DNA from: Actinomycetes bacterium
GTDB taxonomy: Bacteria; Actinomycetota; Thermoleophilia; RBG-16-64-13
DNA length: 6,583 bases
Assembly: GCA_021815245.1 (NCBI GenBank)
Contig: JAKAHF010000081.1
Span: 1 to 6,583 of the forward strand
Direction of reading: 5' to 3'
Positions 1 through 6,102 of the stretch are shown piece after piece (position 1 is the first letter of the stretch; every line of letters begins with the position of its first letter). Both the position numbers and the translations under genes were made by a program. Under the pieces are notes generated by a model. The model worked only from the letters and a program-made list of their open reading frames with translations. It searched no databases and was not told where the DNA came from.

Positions 1-1
1 G

Positions 2-265
2 GTGCCTGAACCTGTACCCTCGACTCTCAGCCGCCAAGAGCGCGCCGCCCTGCGGGCCGCCTCGCCGCCACCACGCATCGGCAAGAAGCGCTTCTGGGAT
101 TCGACGCTCTTCGAGACCGACGCCGGCTTGAGTCTTAACGCGGGTCTTTCGCACCCGCTTGGGCTTCTGTGGATGGGCATTCCGGCTCTCGTGCTATTGC
201 TCTACTACATCGTGCGATCGCCGCGACCACGGCGGCGTGATCGCGATCCCTGCCGTGCTCCGTAG
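2..265 (+). CDS. Small hypothetical protein with one C-terminal membrane helix (possibly 5'-partial)
   Basis: I do not recognise a family. The frame can start at GTG at base 2 and gives 87 residues. Because it begins at the window edge, the GTG may be an internal Val and no ribosome-binding site can be inspected. The N-terminal half is polar and charged (SRQERAALRAA, then IGKKRFWDSTLFETD). It is followed by a hydrophobic segment at about residues 52-70 (LGLLWMGIPALVLLLYYIV) and a short Arg-rich tail (RSPRPRRRDRD). By the positive-inside rule (known), that basic tail would lie in the cytoplasm. Codon third positions are mostly G/C, as in the neighbouring genes, which favours real coding. It ends 83 bases before the surface-protein gene on the same strand, so co-transcription is possible. 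It could still be a chance ORF. Confidence 0.5.
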   Translation: MPEPVPSTLSRQERAALRAASPPPRIGKKRFWDSTLFETDAGLSLNAGLSHPLGLLWMGIPALVLLLYYIVRSPRPRRRDRDPCRAP

Positions 266-276
266 TCGATGGGGGC

Positions 277-305
277 TTGCGTCGAGCGCGGGTAGGCCTT
301 AGAGT
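277..305 (+). promoter_or_regulatory. Weak sigma-70-like promoter candidate upstream of the RCC1-SLH gene
   Basis: In the 83-base gap before the surface-protein gene, TTGCGT (277-282) and TAGAGT (300-305) are separated by exactly 17 bases. They match the TTGACA and TATAAT consensus at 3 of 6 and 4 of 6 positions. The spacing is ideal but the hexamers are weak, and in GC-rich DNA such matches arise by chance. A start near base 312 would give a leader of about 37 bases before the ATG at 349. This is a suggestion only. Confidence 0.25.
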
Positions 306-348
306 CATTACGTCTTCGTTTTGCCACAACGACTGGGGGGGATGATCC

Positions 349-2238
349 ATGACGGGATCTCGTGCCGGCTCTTCGCTGCTCAAACGTCGTTATCCGTACA
401 TCGCTGCCTCGATTCTCGTCTTTCTCGTGGTTGTTCTGGTGTGGGCGGCCGTCGCGCCGGCGGCCAGCATGCCCGGGCTCAACTCTCGCGAAAGGGCGAC
501 ATTCTCTTTTGGGGGTGGCCACATCCTCGTCATAAAGGCCGACGGATCCTTGTGGGCTGTGGGGAGCAACGACGCGGGTCAACTTGGCACGTCAGACGCG
601 ATGGGGGAGTTCGATTTTGTCCGTGTCGGATCGGACACCGACTGGGTGTCGGTCGCGGCAGGCCTGGTGCACTCACTCGCGGTGAAGTCCGATGGCTCTC
701 TCTGGGCTTGGGGCTCGAACGAGTATGGCCAAGTAGGCGACGGCGGAGGGGTCGACCGGTGGGTGCCCACCCGCATCGGCACAGATAATGATTGGGCGAC
801 GGTGTATGCCGGGGGCATGCATTCCATGGCCATCAAGGGCGATGGCTCGCTATGGTGCTGGGGCGAGGGCGGCCAGCTTGGCGATGGCACTACCGAGGAC
901 AGGGTCCGACCTATGCGCATCGGCAGCGCCAACGATTGGCTGGCCGTCTTCACCGGATGGTTCCACACGTTTGCCATCAAGACCGATGGATCCCTGTGGG
1001 GCTGGGGAGACAACGAAGCGGGCCAACTGGGCGACGGAACCAAGATTGACGGCTTGGTTCCCACTCGCGTCGGATCAAGTAATTCATGGGTCTGCGCGTC
1101 CGCGGGGTTCACCCACTCGCTCGGCGTCATGGCCGACGGATCGCTGTGGTCCTGGGGCGACAACGAGGTGGGCCAGTTGGGTGACGGCAAGGTTGTCGGT
1201 CACCTCGTGCCGGCGCGTGTGGGGTCGGAGAACCAGTGGGCGCGTGTCTCGGCGGGTGGTGTCACTTCACTGGCGATCAAGCAAGACGGATCGCTGTGGT
1301 CATGGGGCGTACTCGACTGGATGACCGAGGACGTCGCGACCTCGCCGGCTCCGCTCGGTGCGGCCACCAAGTGGATCGACGTGAACAACAGCATGCTCAT
1401 GGTCGCCGGACTCAAGGCGGACGGCACGCTCGCAGAGTGGCTGTTCCCCGGAATATCGGGGCTCCCTTTCGATCTCTCGTCACCGATCGCGTTTCTTGAA
1501 GGGGTCAGGTTGCCGACTTCGATCCCGCTGGCCACTCCTACCACTACGGCCTCGACCACTACTACCACCACGGCTTCGACCACTACCACCACCGCGGCTT
1601 CGACCACGACCACGACGTCAATCGGCGGCACCACGACGACCACGACGCCGGCCAGGACCTTCTCCGACGTCCCCGCCACCCACCCCTACTACGCGGCCAT
1701 CTCAGCCATGGCGGGCCAGGGCGTCGTCAGCGGCTACCCCGACGGCACGTTCGGTGTCGACAGGGAAGTGTTGCGCAAGCATCTCGCCAAGATGATCGTC
1801 GGCACGATGGGGCTCCCTGTCACCGAGACCGACTGGCAGGACGACAACCCACCCTTCACCGACTGCGGTCCCGACGATCCGGCGAGTCTCTACCCGCACG
1901 ACTACATCGCGGTCGCCAAGGCCAACGGACTCACGGCAGGCAAGACCGCCACCACGTTCGCGCCCGAGGCCAACATCACCAAGGCGCAGATGATCACCAT
2001 GGTTGTGCGGGCGGCTCAAAATGCCGGCGTCGACCTTAAGGCTGTCGACGCGGACTACAACGGTCCGTTCAAGAACTACGACGACCCCTACCATGGGGCC
2101 AACGTCCGCCTAGCAGACTACAACGGCCTTCTGCAGGGAGTGCTGACCGGCATCAATCCCAGCGCCTGGATCGCGGGCAACGCGACGCGTGGCGAGGTCG
2201 CCCAAGTGCTGTGGAACCTGAAGCAGCTCCTCAAGTGA
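349..2238 (+). CDS. Secreted RCC1-repeat beta-propeller protein with Thr-rich linker and three SLH domains
   Basis: A 629-residue surface protein. The basic start (KRR at 12-14) and hydrophobic stretch at about 17-36 form a signal peptide or N-terminal anchor; APAAS at 36-40 could hold a signal-peptidase site. RCC1-type repeats follow, with DGSLW (or DGTLA) beginning at residues 65, 115, 165, 213, 263, 313 and 358. Four of the copies continue into GQLGDG or GQVGDG. Seven units of about 50 residues fit one seven-bladed propeller; the third is two residues shorter and the last two are degenerate. A Thr-rich linker covers about 396-434. SLH domains lie at about 437-488, 503-556 and 574-628, each opening with F-S/T/K-D/N. 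SLH triplets typically bind secondary cell-wall polymer, so the propeller is probably displayed outside the cell to bind a partner; the ligand is unknown. The SLH1 TRAE-type motif is degenerate (VLRKH), SLH2 has ITKAQ and SLH3 has ATRGE. ATG at 349 follows a G-rich ribosome-binding stretch (335-341). Confidence 0.95.
   Translation: MTGSRAGSSLLKRRYPYIAASILVFLVVVLVWAAVAPAASMPGLNSRERATFSFGGGHILVIKADGSLWAVGSNDAGQLGTSDAMGEFDFVRVGSDTDWVSVAAGLVHSLAVKSDGSLWAWGSNEYGQVGDGGGVDRWVPTRIGTDNDWATVYAGGMHSMAIKGDGSLWCWGEGGQLGDGTTEDRVRPMRIGSANDWLAVFTGWFHTFAIKTDGSLWGWGDNEAGQLGDGTKIDGLVPTRVGSSNSWVCASAGFTHSLGVMADGSLWSWGDNEVGQLGDGKVVGHLVPARVGSENQWARVSAGGVTSLAIKQDGSLWSWGVLDWMTEDVATSPAPLGAATKWIDVNNSMLMVAGLKADGTLAEWLFPGISGLPFDLSSPIAFLEGVRLPTSIPLATPTTTASTTTTTTASTTTTTAASTTTTTSIGGTTTTTTPARTFSDVPATHPYYAAISAMAGQGVVSGYPDGTFGVDREVLRKHLAKMIVGTMGLPVTETDWQDDNPPFTDCGPDDPASLYPHDYIAVAKANGLTAGKTATTFAPEANITKAQMITMVVRAAQNAGVDLKAVDADYNGPFKNYDDPYHGANVRLADYNGLLQGVLTGINPSAWIAGNATRGEVAQVLWNLKQLLK
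541..1299 (+). repeat. RCC1 coding repeat array (six well-preserved copies)
   Basis: Within the surface-protein gene, the codons for the DGSLW core recur at 541, 691, 841, 985, 1135 and 1285. The steps are 150, 150, 144, 150 and 150 bases. A seventh, worn copy (DGTLAEW) begins at base 1420. The copies differ at synonymous positions (for example GACGGATCC, GATGGCTCT, GACGGATCG), so the array is old and held by protein selection rather than a recent DNA amplification. Copies five and six are the most alike around the core (GACGGATCGCTGTGGTC in both). Confidence 0.85.
1549..1620 (+). repeat. Three tandem 24-bp repeats encoding the Thr-rich linker
   Basis: Three consecutive 24-base units (1549-1572, 1573-1596, 1597-1620) each begin GC(C/T)TCGACCAC and encode Ala-Ser followed by five or six Thr. 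The Thr-rich stretch continues to about 1650 with a GGTTTTTT-type segment. Codons are ACC, ACT and ACG only. Such a stretch is likely an extended spacer, and Thr-rich linkers are often O-glycosylated (known for surface proteins; not shown here). In-frame units of 24 bases could change number by slippage without breaking the reading frame. Confidence 0.85.
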
Positions 2239-2252
2239 TGATTCGGCGGTCG

Positions 2253-2340
2253 GACGCCGGTTGAGCGCCGGTGAGCGCCGGCGGTTGGGAGAGTCGTTTT
2301 GCCCGCCGCCGGCCCGCTCGGACCCCCCCCGCGAAGCGGG
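2253..2340. terminator. GC-rich repeats and inverted repeats between convergent genes; possible bidirectional terminator
   Basis: The 134-base gap between the convergent surface-protein and cyclase genes holds no convincing gene. It contains three near-identical 10-mers (GACGCCGGTT, GAGCGCCGGT, GAGCGCCGGC; 2253-2282). Inverted repeats include CGCCGG/CCGGCG (2266-2271 and 2278-2283, loop 6), GCCGGCGG/CCGCCGGC (2277-2284 and 2306-2313) and CCCGC-GAA-GCGGG (2328-2340). The position is right for terminating both transcripts. However, there is no proper U-tract on either strand; the only T-run is TTTT at 2297-2300, 13 bases after the first hairpin. A canonical intrinsic terminator is therefore not demonstrated. 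Confidence 0.35.
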
Positions 2341-2372
2341 CGTCGCGCCATGGCTGCGGCAGACCGGTCGGG

Positions 2373-3461
2373 TTATCCGGCGCGAGCGGCAAGTATTGAT
2401 GGGTCGGCGACGGGCGGCCCCCCGGCCGGCACCGCGGCAACGACCTGGTCTCCGCCCGCGGCCTTGGCCATGTACTGGGCCTTGTCGGCCGCGGCTATGA
2501 GGTCATGCCACGAGCGGGCATTGACCGGGTAGGTAGCCACACCGATCGAGGCGGTCACGTTGAGGCTGCTCGCGCCCTTGGCGACTCGGGCGCCCGCAAT
2601 GGCCGTCCGTAGCTTCTCGGCCCACGTTGTTGCGATGTCGGCGGGCATGCCGGGAAAGACGAGCAGAAACTCCTCGCCGCCATAGCGGCAGGCTATGTCA
2701 CTGCGCCGGCAGCGTCGCTTGAGGAGCGAGGCGAACGCTTTGAGCACTTCATCGCCCGACTGGTGCCCGAAGGCATCGTTGATGGCTTTGAAGTGATCGA
2801 TGTCGCAGACGACCAGGCTGAGCGGATTGCCGCTGCGTTCGGCGGCGACGACCTCGCGTTCGAGCGAGGCCTCCATGAAGCGGCGGTTGTAGAGACCAGT
2901 GAGCGGGTCGCATATCGCCAGTTCGCCAACGCGGCGGCTGAGGGCTTGGACCTTGCGGTCGGCCAGCTTGCGCGTGGTGACATCGTTGGCCACGCATATG
3001 ACGTAGACTCGACCACCCATCTCCATGCGCGACCCCGAAAGCTCGACATGTACGGTCGAACCGTCGCGTCGCAGACCTTCGAATTCGAGCACGCTGGAAT
3101 TCGCCCTGCCCGCCAGCGAATCGCGCAAGAACTGCGTGACGCGCAGCCGGCTGGAGTGTGCGGCCATGTCGACTGTCGCCACACTCAGCATGTCGTCTCG
3201 ATCGTACCCGAAAGTCTCGGCGAATCGATCGTTGACGTAGGCGATGCGGGTGCCTTCTACGATGGCGATGCCCACCAGCGACTGTTCGGTCAGTGCGCGG
3301 AAGCGCTCATCTGAATCGCGGAGGGTGCGCGTGAGGCGGTCGTTCTGCAATCTCGCCTTTTCGAGTTCATCACGAAGCCTCGCCACCTCAGCGCCGAGCC
3401 TCTCTGGGGATTCAGCAATGTGGTCGCCGTCGCGAGCATCGGCGCTGAATGTTGGAGTCAT
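2373..3461 (-). CDS. PAS-GGDEF diguanylate cyclase (second cyclase of the operon)
   Basis: A 362-residue predicted cytoplasmic enzyme that makes cyclic di-GMP from two GTP. After a polar start, a probable coiled coil (about 20-50) leads into a PAS domain (about 51-165; RFRALTEQSLVGIAIVEG at its start). A signalling helix (VTTRKLADRKVQALSRRV) connects to the GGDEF domain (about 185-340). Visible active-site features are DPLTGLYNRR (185-194), the metal-binding Asp in VCDIDHFK (D220) and GGEEF (261-265). RRSD (252-255) sits five residues before GGEEF, the usual place of the RxxD product-inhibition site, so catalysis and feedback look intact. No transmembrane helix is seen. The C-terminal tail is Ala/Gly/Pro-rich and unrecognised. 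The ATG at 3461 has a strong GGAGGT Shine-Dalgarno. The gene lies 39 bases after the paralogous cyclase and ends the operon, facing the surface-protein gene. The PAS ligand cannot be read from sequence. Confidence 0.97.
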   Translation of the reverse strand: MTPTFSADARDGDHIAESPERLGAEVARLRDELEKARLQNDRLTRTLRDSDERFRALTEQSLVGIAIVEGTRIAYVNDRFAETFGYDRDDMLSVATVDMAAHSSRLRVTQFLRDSLAGRANSSVLEFEGLRRDGSTVHVELSGSRMEMGGRVYVICVANDVTTRKLADRKVQALSRRVGELAICDPLTGLYNRRFMEASLEREVVAAERSGNPLSLVVCDIDHFKAINDAFGHQSGDEVLKAFASLLKRRCRRSDIACRYGGEEFLLVFPGMPADIATTWAEKLRTAIAGARVAKGASSLNVTASIGVATYPVNARSWHDLIAAADKAQYMAKAAGGDQVVAAVPAGGPPVADPSILAARAG

Positions 3462-3467
3462 GCCACT

Positions 3468-3473
3468 ACCTCC
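3468..3473 (-). promoter_or_regulatory. Strong Shine-Dalgarno for the downstream cyclase
   Basis: On the minus strand GGAGGT ends six bases before the ATG at 3461. This is a full-length match to the anti-Shine-Dalgarno and fixes that start. It lies in the 39-base gap after the upstream cyclase, so the second cyclase can be translated independently. The upstream cyclase starts inside the FIST stop codon with a weaker site. Confidence 0.8.
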
Positions 3474-3500
3474 ACGGTACTCTGCTGTCGTGATCGTCTG

Positions 3501-4736
3501 CTACGTGCGTGTGCCGTATTGCGCCGGGGGATCGGCGCTTGTCTTCTGACTCTGGCCGGTTGGTGTCTGCTGGGGTCCCGTATCGCATACGCTGAGTGGA
3601 AACGGCGCGCGTCTGACCTGGTCGCGGCCGCCGGTCTTTGCGGAGTAGAGGGCTGCGTCGGAGGCTGCGACGACCTCGTGCCACGACTCGCCGTTGGCTG
3701 GATAACCGGCCACGCCGAACGAGGCCGTGATGCGCAGAGTGCCGCCGCCGGTCTCTATCTCGGCCTCGGCGACGGCCGCGCGGGCTCGCTCGGCCCATTC
3801 GGCCGCCATGCTCATCTGCATCCCCGGAAAGACCACAAGGAACTCCTCGCCGCCGTAGCGGCAGGCGATGTCGCTCTTGCGGCATTGCTGCTTGAGCATC
3901 GACGCGAACGCCTGCAGCACTTCGTCGCCCGCTTGGTGACCGTACGTATCGTTCACCGCCTTGAAGTGGTCGATGTCGCAGATGACCACACTGAGGGGAG
4001 CATCGTTGCGAGTAGCGGCGACCACCTCGCGTTCGAGAGAGGCCTCCATGAATCGCCTGTTGTAGAGTCCCGTGAGGGGATCCCGCACGGCCAACTCGGC
4101 CAGGCGGTCGGTAAGCGCGCGAACCTCACGCTCCGCCTGCTTGCTCGCCGTGACGTCTTTCACGACGAACGTAAGGCTCTCATCGCGCTCGGAGGTCCTC
4201 ATGCGAGACACCGAGAGCTCGAGCTCGATGATCGTTCCGTCTTTCTTGCGTCCCTTGTACGAGAGCAGACTCTCGTGGGGCTCATCGGCCAGGCATTTGC
4301 TGAGGTGCTCGCCGAAGAGTTCGGCATCTTCATCAGACACTGTCGCAAGGAGAGGCAGCGCCTTGAGCTCGGTCTGCGAGTACCCGAAGACCTCGGCGAA
4401 CAGCGGGTTGGCGAACAGGAAGCCGCCGGCTTCGACGACGGCGATACCGACGAGGGACTGCTCGGCCAGTCCGCGGAAGCGGGCCTCCGAAACCCGGAGT
4501 TTGCGGGTGATCGATTCGTTCTCGCTCAGGGCGCTGTGCAGTTCCTCGGTGCGCTGGCGAACGACCTCCCCGAGCACGAGGCGCCGCTGGAAGCGCCCGT
4601 ATTCCGATCGTGGGACTTCGGTCATCCGCTCCGATCGATCGAGAAGCGCCCCAATGATCTTGTTCAGCCGATCGACCTCCCAGCGGAGCGACTGTATCTC
4701 GATCGGGCCCGACAGGTTGTCATCCACGGCACTCAT
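3501..4736 (-). CDS. PAS-GGDEF diguanylate cyclase (first cyclase, translationally coupled to the FIST gene)
   Basis: A 411-residue predicted cytoplasmic diguanylate cyclase. An N-terminal helical region (about 12-85, coiled-coil-like, EVDRLNKIIGALLDRSERM) precedes a PAS domain (about 85-200; RFRGLAEQSLVGIAVVEAGG), a linking helix (EREVRALTDRLAELAVR) and the GGDEF domain (about 219-374). DPLTGLYNRR (219-228), VICDIDHFK with metal-binding D254, and GGEEF (295-299) are intact. RKSD (286-289), five residues before GGEEF, is the expected RxxD inhibition site. The polar tail of about 37 residues (SVCDTGPQQTPTGQSQKTS) looks disordered. Ungapped by-eye comparison with the next cyclase gives about 105 of 156 identical residues over the GGDEF region, so the two are tandem paralogues. 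The ATG shares ATGA with the FIST stop, a 4-base overlap typical of translational coupling; AGGG about six bases upstream may serve as a weak ribosome site. The FIST protein is the likely upstream sensor partner (inference). Confidence 0.97.
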   Translation of the reverse strand: MSAVDDNLSGPIEIQSLRWEVDRLNKIIGALLDRSERMTEVPRSEYGRFQRRLVLGEVVRQRTEELHSALSENESITRKLRVSEARFRGLAEQSLVGIAVVEAGGFLFANPLFAEVFGYSQTELKALPLLATVSDEDAELFGEHLSKCLADEPHESLLSYKGRKKDGTIIELELSVSRMRTSERDESLTFVVKDVTASKQAEREVRALTDRLAELAVRDPLTGLYNRRFMEASLEREVVAATRNDAPLSVVICDIDHFKAVNDTYGHQAGDEVLQAFASMLKQQCRKSDIACRYGGEEFLVVFPGMQMSMAAEWAERARAAVAEAEIETGGGTLRITASFGVAGYPANGESWHEVVAASDAALYSAKTGGRDQVRRAPFPLSVCDTGPQQTPTGQSQKTSADPPAQYGTRT

Positions 4737-5956
4737 CGCGCACCCTGCCTGCCGAACGCGACGCCGGCGACTGCCTGATTGAGGTGGATACCTTTGGCTT
4801 GCACCCCGTGTGTCGAGAACCCGACGGTGTTCTGACTGCGGAGCATGCCGGCCACACGCGCCTCGAGGTCGAGTTGAGCGATACTCTCATTGCGGGGCAC
4901 CGAGTCGAACATGACGATCGCGCTCGGTTTGCCGAGATACCGATTGACGGGTGCGAACGAGTTCATGAAGTCGGTGACCAAGTCGTTCTCGACGGCGCCT
5001 CTCAGAATGACGCCCTCCTCCATGGCGCACTGAAACGTCAGGCTCCCGTCGTTGTTGACGGAGGACACGGCCCGTCCGTAGTCGACCCCGCCTATTCTCA
5101 CCACGACCGGATGAGCGGCGAAGAAGCTTGTTCCGAGCTCGTCGGCCGAGCGATCGAACAGCCGGGCGTATCCTTCGGCCGCCGAAAAGCCATCTATCTC
5201 GACGACCCTGCGACTGCTTGGGCCGGCCGCCGTGACGACTGCTCGCCGGTCGGTGCCGGTCAGATGGTGCGTACTGAAGGTCCTGAAGGGTAGAGTACTT
5301 GTCGCGATGAGCAGCACCGCGCTGTCTTCGTGAAAGGTCCCGTGTTCGAAAACATACGTGGGACCAAAGGGACCGGTATCGCCCGCCGACGCGCCGACCA
5401 GGGGGATGAGGCCCAGAGCATCCTGGAAGGCGTATGTCACCGCTTCTTCGCACTGCGCGAGACCGTCGATCATTTGAAACGCGAACAGGCTGTGATCGTG
5501 AACACCGGGGTGGGCGCCTTCGAGCCGCTCCCGCAGGCTCGCGACGAGCGCTTCGGCCGCGTCGGGGTCGAAATCGCTCAGCGAGGCTATGCGGCCCACG
5601 GCCGCCGACAGGACCTTCGAAGTGAAGCTGATGCCGCTGATGCTGTGCTCGACGTAGCCCCGAGGGCCTATGCCGCCGGCACTCGTGCAGCCGATGACCT
5701 TCATGCCCGCGAAGCAGGAATTCATCTCTCTCGCTACGGCCTCGAGGTCGTAGTCGTTCGAGCAGAAGAAGATGACGAGTTCGCCGTAGGGCTGGTACAG
5801 AAGCCGCTGCAGCGCGCGAACGGCCACAGCCGCATCGTCGGCATCGGACTGAGCTACGCGTATGCCGGGTTGAGACGTGGACGATTCGCTCGGTCGGAGG
5901 ACCGACGCCGTGCCGGTCGACTCACCGCGGGCCAGACCTACTCTTTCGGCAGCCAT
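4733..5956 (-). CDS. FIST-domain sensor protein (stand-alone FIST_N plus FIST_C)
   Basis: FIST domains are sensory modules thought to bind small ligands; some FIST proteins, the NosP family, are heme-based nitric oxide sensors paired with kinases or c-di-GMP enzymes. Numbering from the longest frame (ATG at 6040, 435 residues), FIST_N covers about 60-275, with RVAQSDADDA at its start, FFCSNDYDL (91-99), GCTSAGG (117-123) and GASAGDTG (216-223). FIST_C covers about 285-428, with VMFDSVPRNES (376-386) and a closing FSTHGVQAKG...NQAVAGVAF stretch. No signal peptide, membrane helix or output domain is present, so it should act in the cytoplasm through partners; the two cyclases downstream are the obvious candidates. 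Start choice: ATG at 5956 (407 residues) has GAGGGGAG upstream, 11 bases away. ATGs at 5983 and 6040 have no visible ribosome site and encode a low-complexity extension. Longer starts are not excluded. Ligand unknown; heme binding is not evident. Confidence 0.93.
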   Translation of the reverse strand: MAAERVGLARGESTGTASVLRPSESSTSQPGIRVAQSDADDAAVAVRALQRLLYQPYGELVIFFCSNDYDLEAVAREMNSCFAGMKVIGCTSAGGIGPRGYVEHSISGISFTSKVLSAAVGRIASLSDFDPDAAEALVASLRERLEGAHPGVHDHSLFAFQMIDGLAQCEEAVTYAFQDALGLIPLVGASAGDTGPFGPTYVFEHGTFHEDSAVLLIATSTLPFRTFSTHHLTGTDRRAVVTAAGPSSRRVVEIDGFSAAEGYARLFDRSADELGTSFFAAHPVVVRIGGVDYGRAVSSVNNDGSLTFQCAMEEGVILRGAVENDLVTDFMNSFAPVNRYLGKPSAIVMFDSVPRNESIAQLDLEARVAGMLRSQNTVGFSTHGVQAKGIHLNQAVAGVAFGRQGAR

Positions 5957-5967
5957 GCTTGTCGTTG

Positions 5968-5975
5968 CTCCCCTC
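5968..5975 (-). promoter_or_regulatory. Ribosome-binding site candidate deciding the FIST start
   Basis: On the minus strand GAGGGGAG ends 11 bases before the ATG at 5956. The spacing is on the long side, but it is the only purine-rich Shine-Dalgarno-like stretch near the three in-frame ATGs (6040, 5983, 5956). It is the reason for preferring the shortest start. Confidence 0.4.
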
Positions 5976-6002
5976 GCGGACATCGCAGTGAAAGTGGGTT
6001 CC

Positions 6003-6008
6003 ACTATA
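6003..6008 (-). promoter_or_regulatory. Possible -10 element (TATAGT) for the FIST-cyclase operon
   Basis: Reading the minus strand, TATAGT matches the TATAAT -10 consensus at 5 of 6 positions and sits about 47 bases upstream of the ATG at 5956. The only -35-like hexamer nearby, TTGCCA (6022-6027), is just 13 bases away, which is too short, and no extended -10 TG is present. If real, transcription would start near 5996. That would exclude the ATG at 6040 and support a downstream start. Weak evidence. Confidence 0.2.
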
Positions 6009-6102
6009 TGCGCTATCGGCGTGGCAAGGCCTTCCAGCATTGGACCATGGTCTAATGAGGAGGGCCGGCGAACGGGGGGACTCTACGCGGCGGTCGGGCC
6101 CG

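Noticed and set aside
579..1190. A 203-codon minus-strand frame with a repeating Pro/Ser pattern
   Set aside because: Its repetitiveness mirrors the RCC1 repeats on the + strand read backwards; it is not an independent repeat protein.
541..1299. Regular about 150-base periodicity resembling a CRISPR or satellite array
   Set aside because: The period matches one RCC1 blade in frame and the copies diverge at synonymous sites; there are no short identical repeats with unique spacers.
1200..1679. A minus-strand frame with long Val-rich runs
   Set aside because: The Val runs are the reverse complement of the Thr codons in the linker (ACC/ACG/ACT), so this is an antisense artefact and not a membrane protein.
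2299..2532. Short + strand frames across the convergent gap and the 3' end of the second cyclase
   Set aside because: No Shine-Dalgarno, no recognisable motif, and most of their length is antisense to the cyclase C-terminus.
3420..4778. A 452-codon open frame on the + strand opposite the first cyclase
   Set aside because: It lies antisense to a clear PAS-GGDEF gene with intact motifs. Its protein has no recognisable domain and is an odd mixture of Arg, His and Ala; long antisense frames are expected in GC-rich coding DNA.
5330..6055. A 241-codon + strand frame opposite the start of the FIST gene
   Set aside because: The minus-strand frame carries conserved FIST motifs such as GCTSAGG. The + strand product is unrecognisable and best explained as a codon-bias shadow.
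6041..6102. Possible intrinsic terminator after the aminotransferase gene
   Set aside because: CGGGCCCG and short GC pairs are present, but there is no stable stem followed by a T-run on the minus strand; nothing solid can be called.
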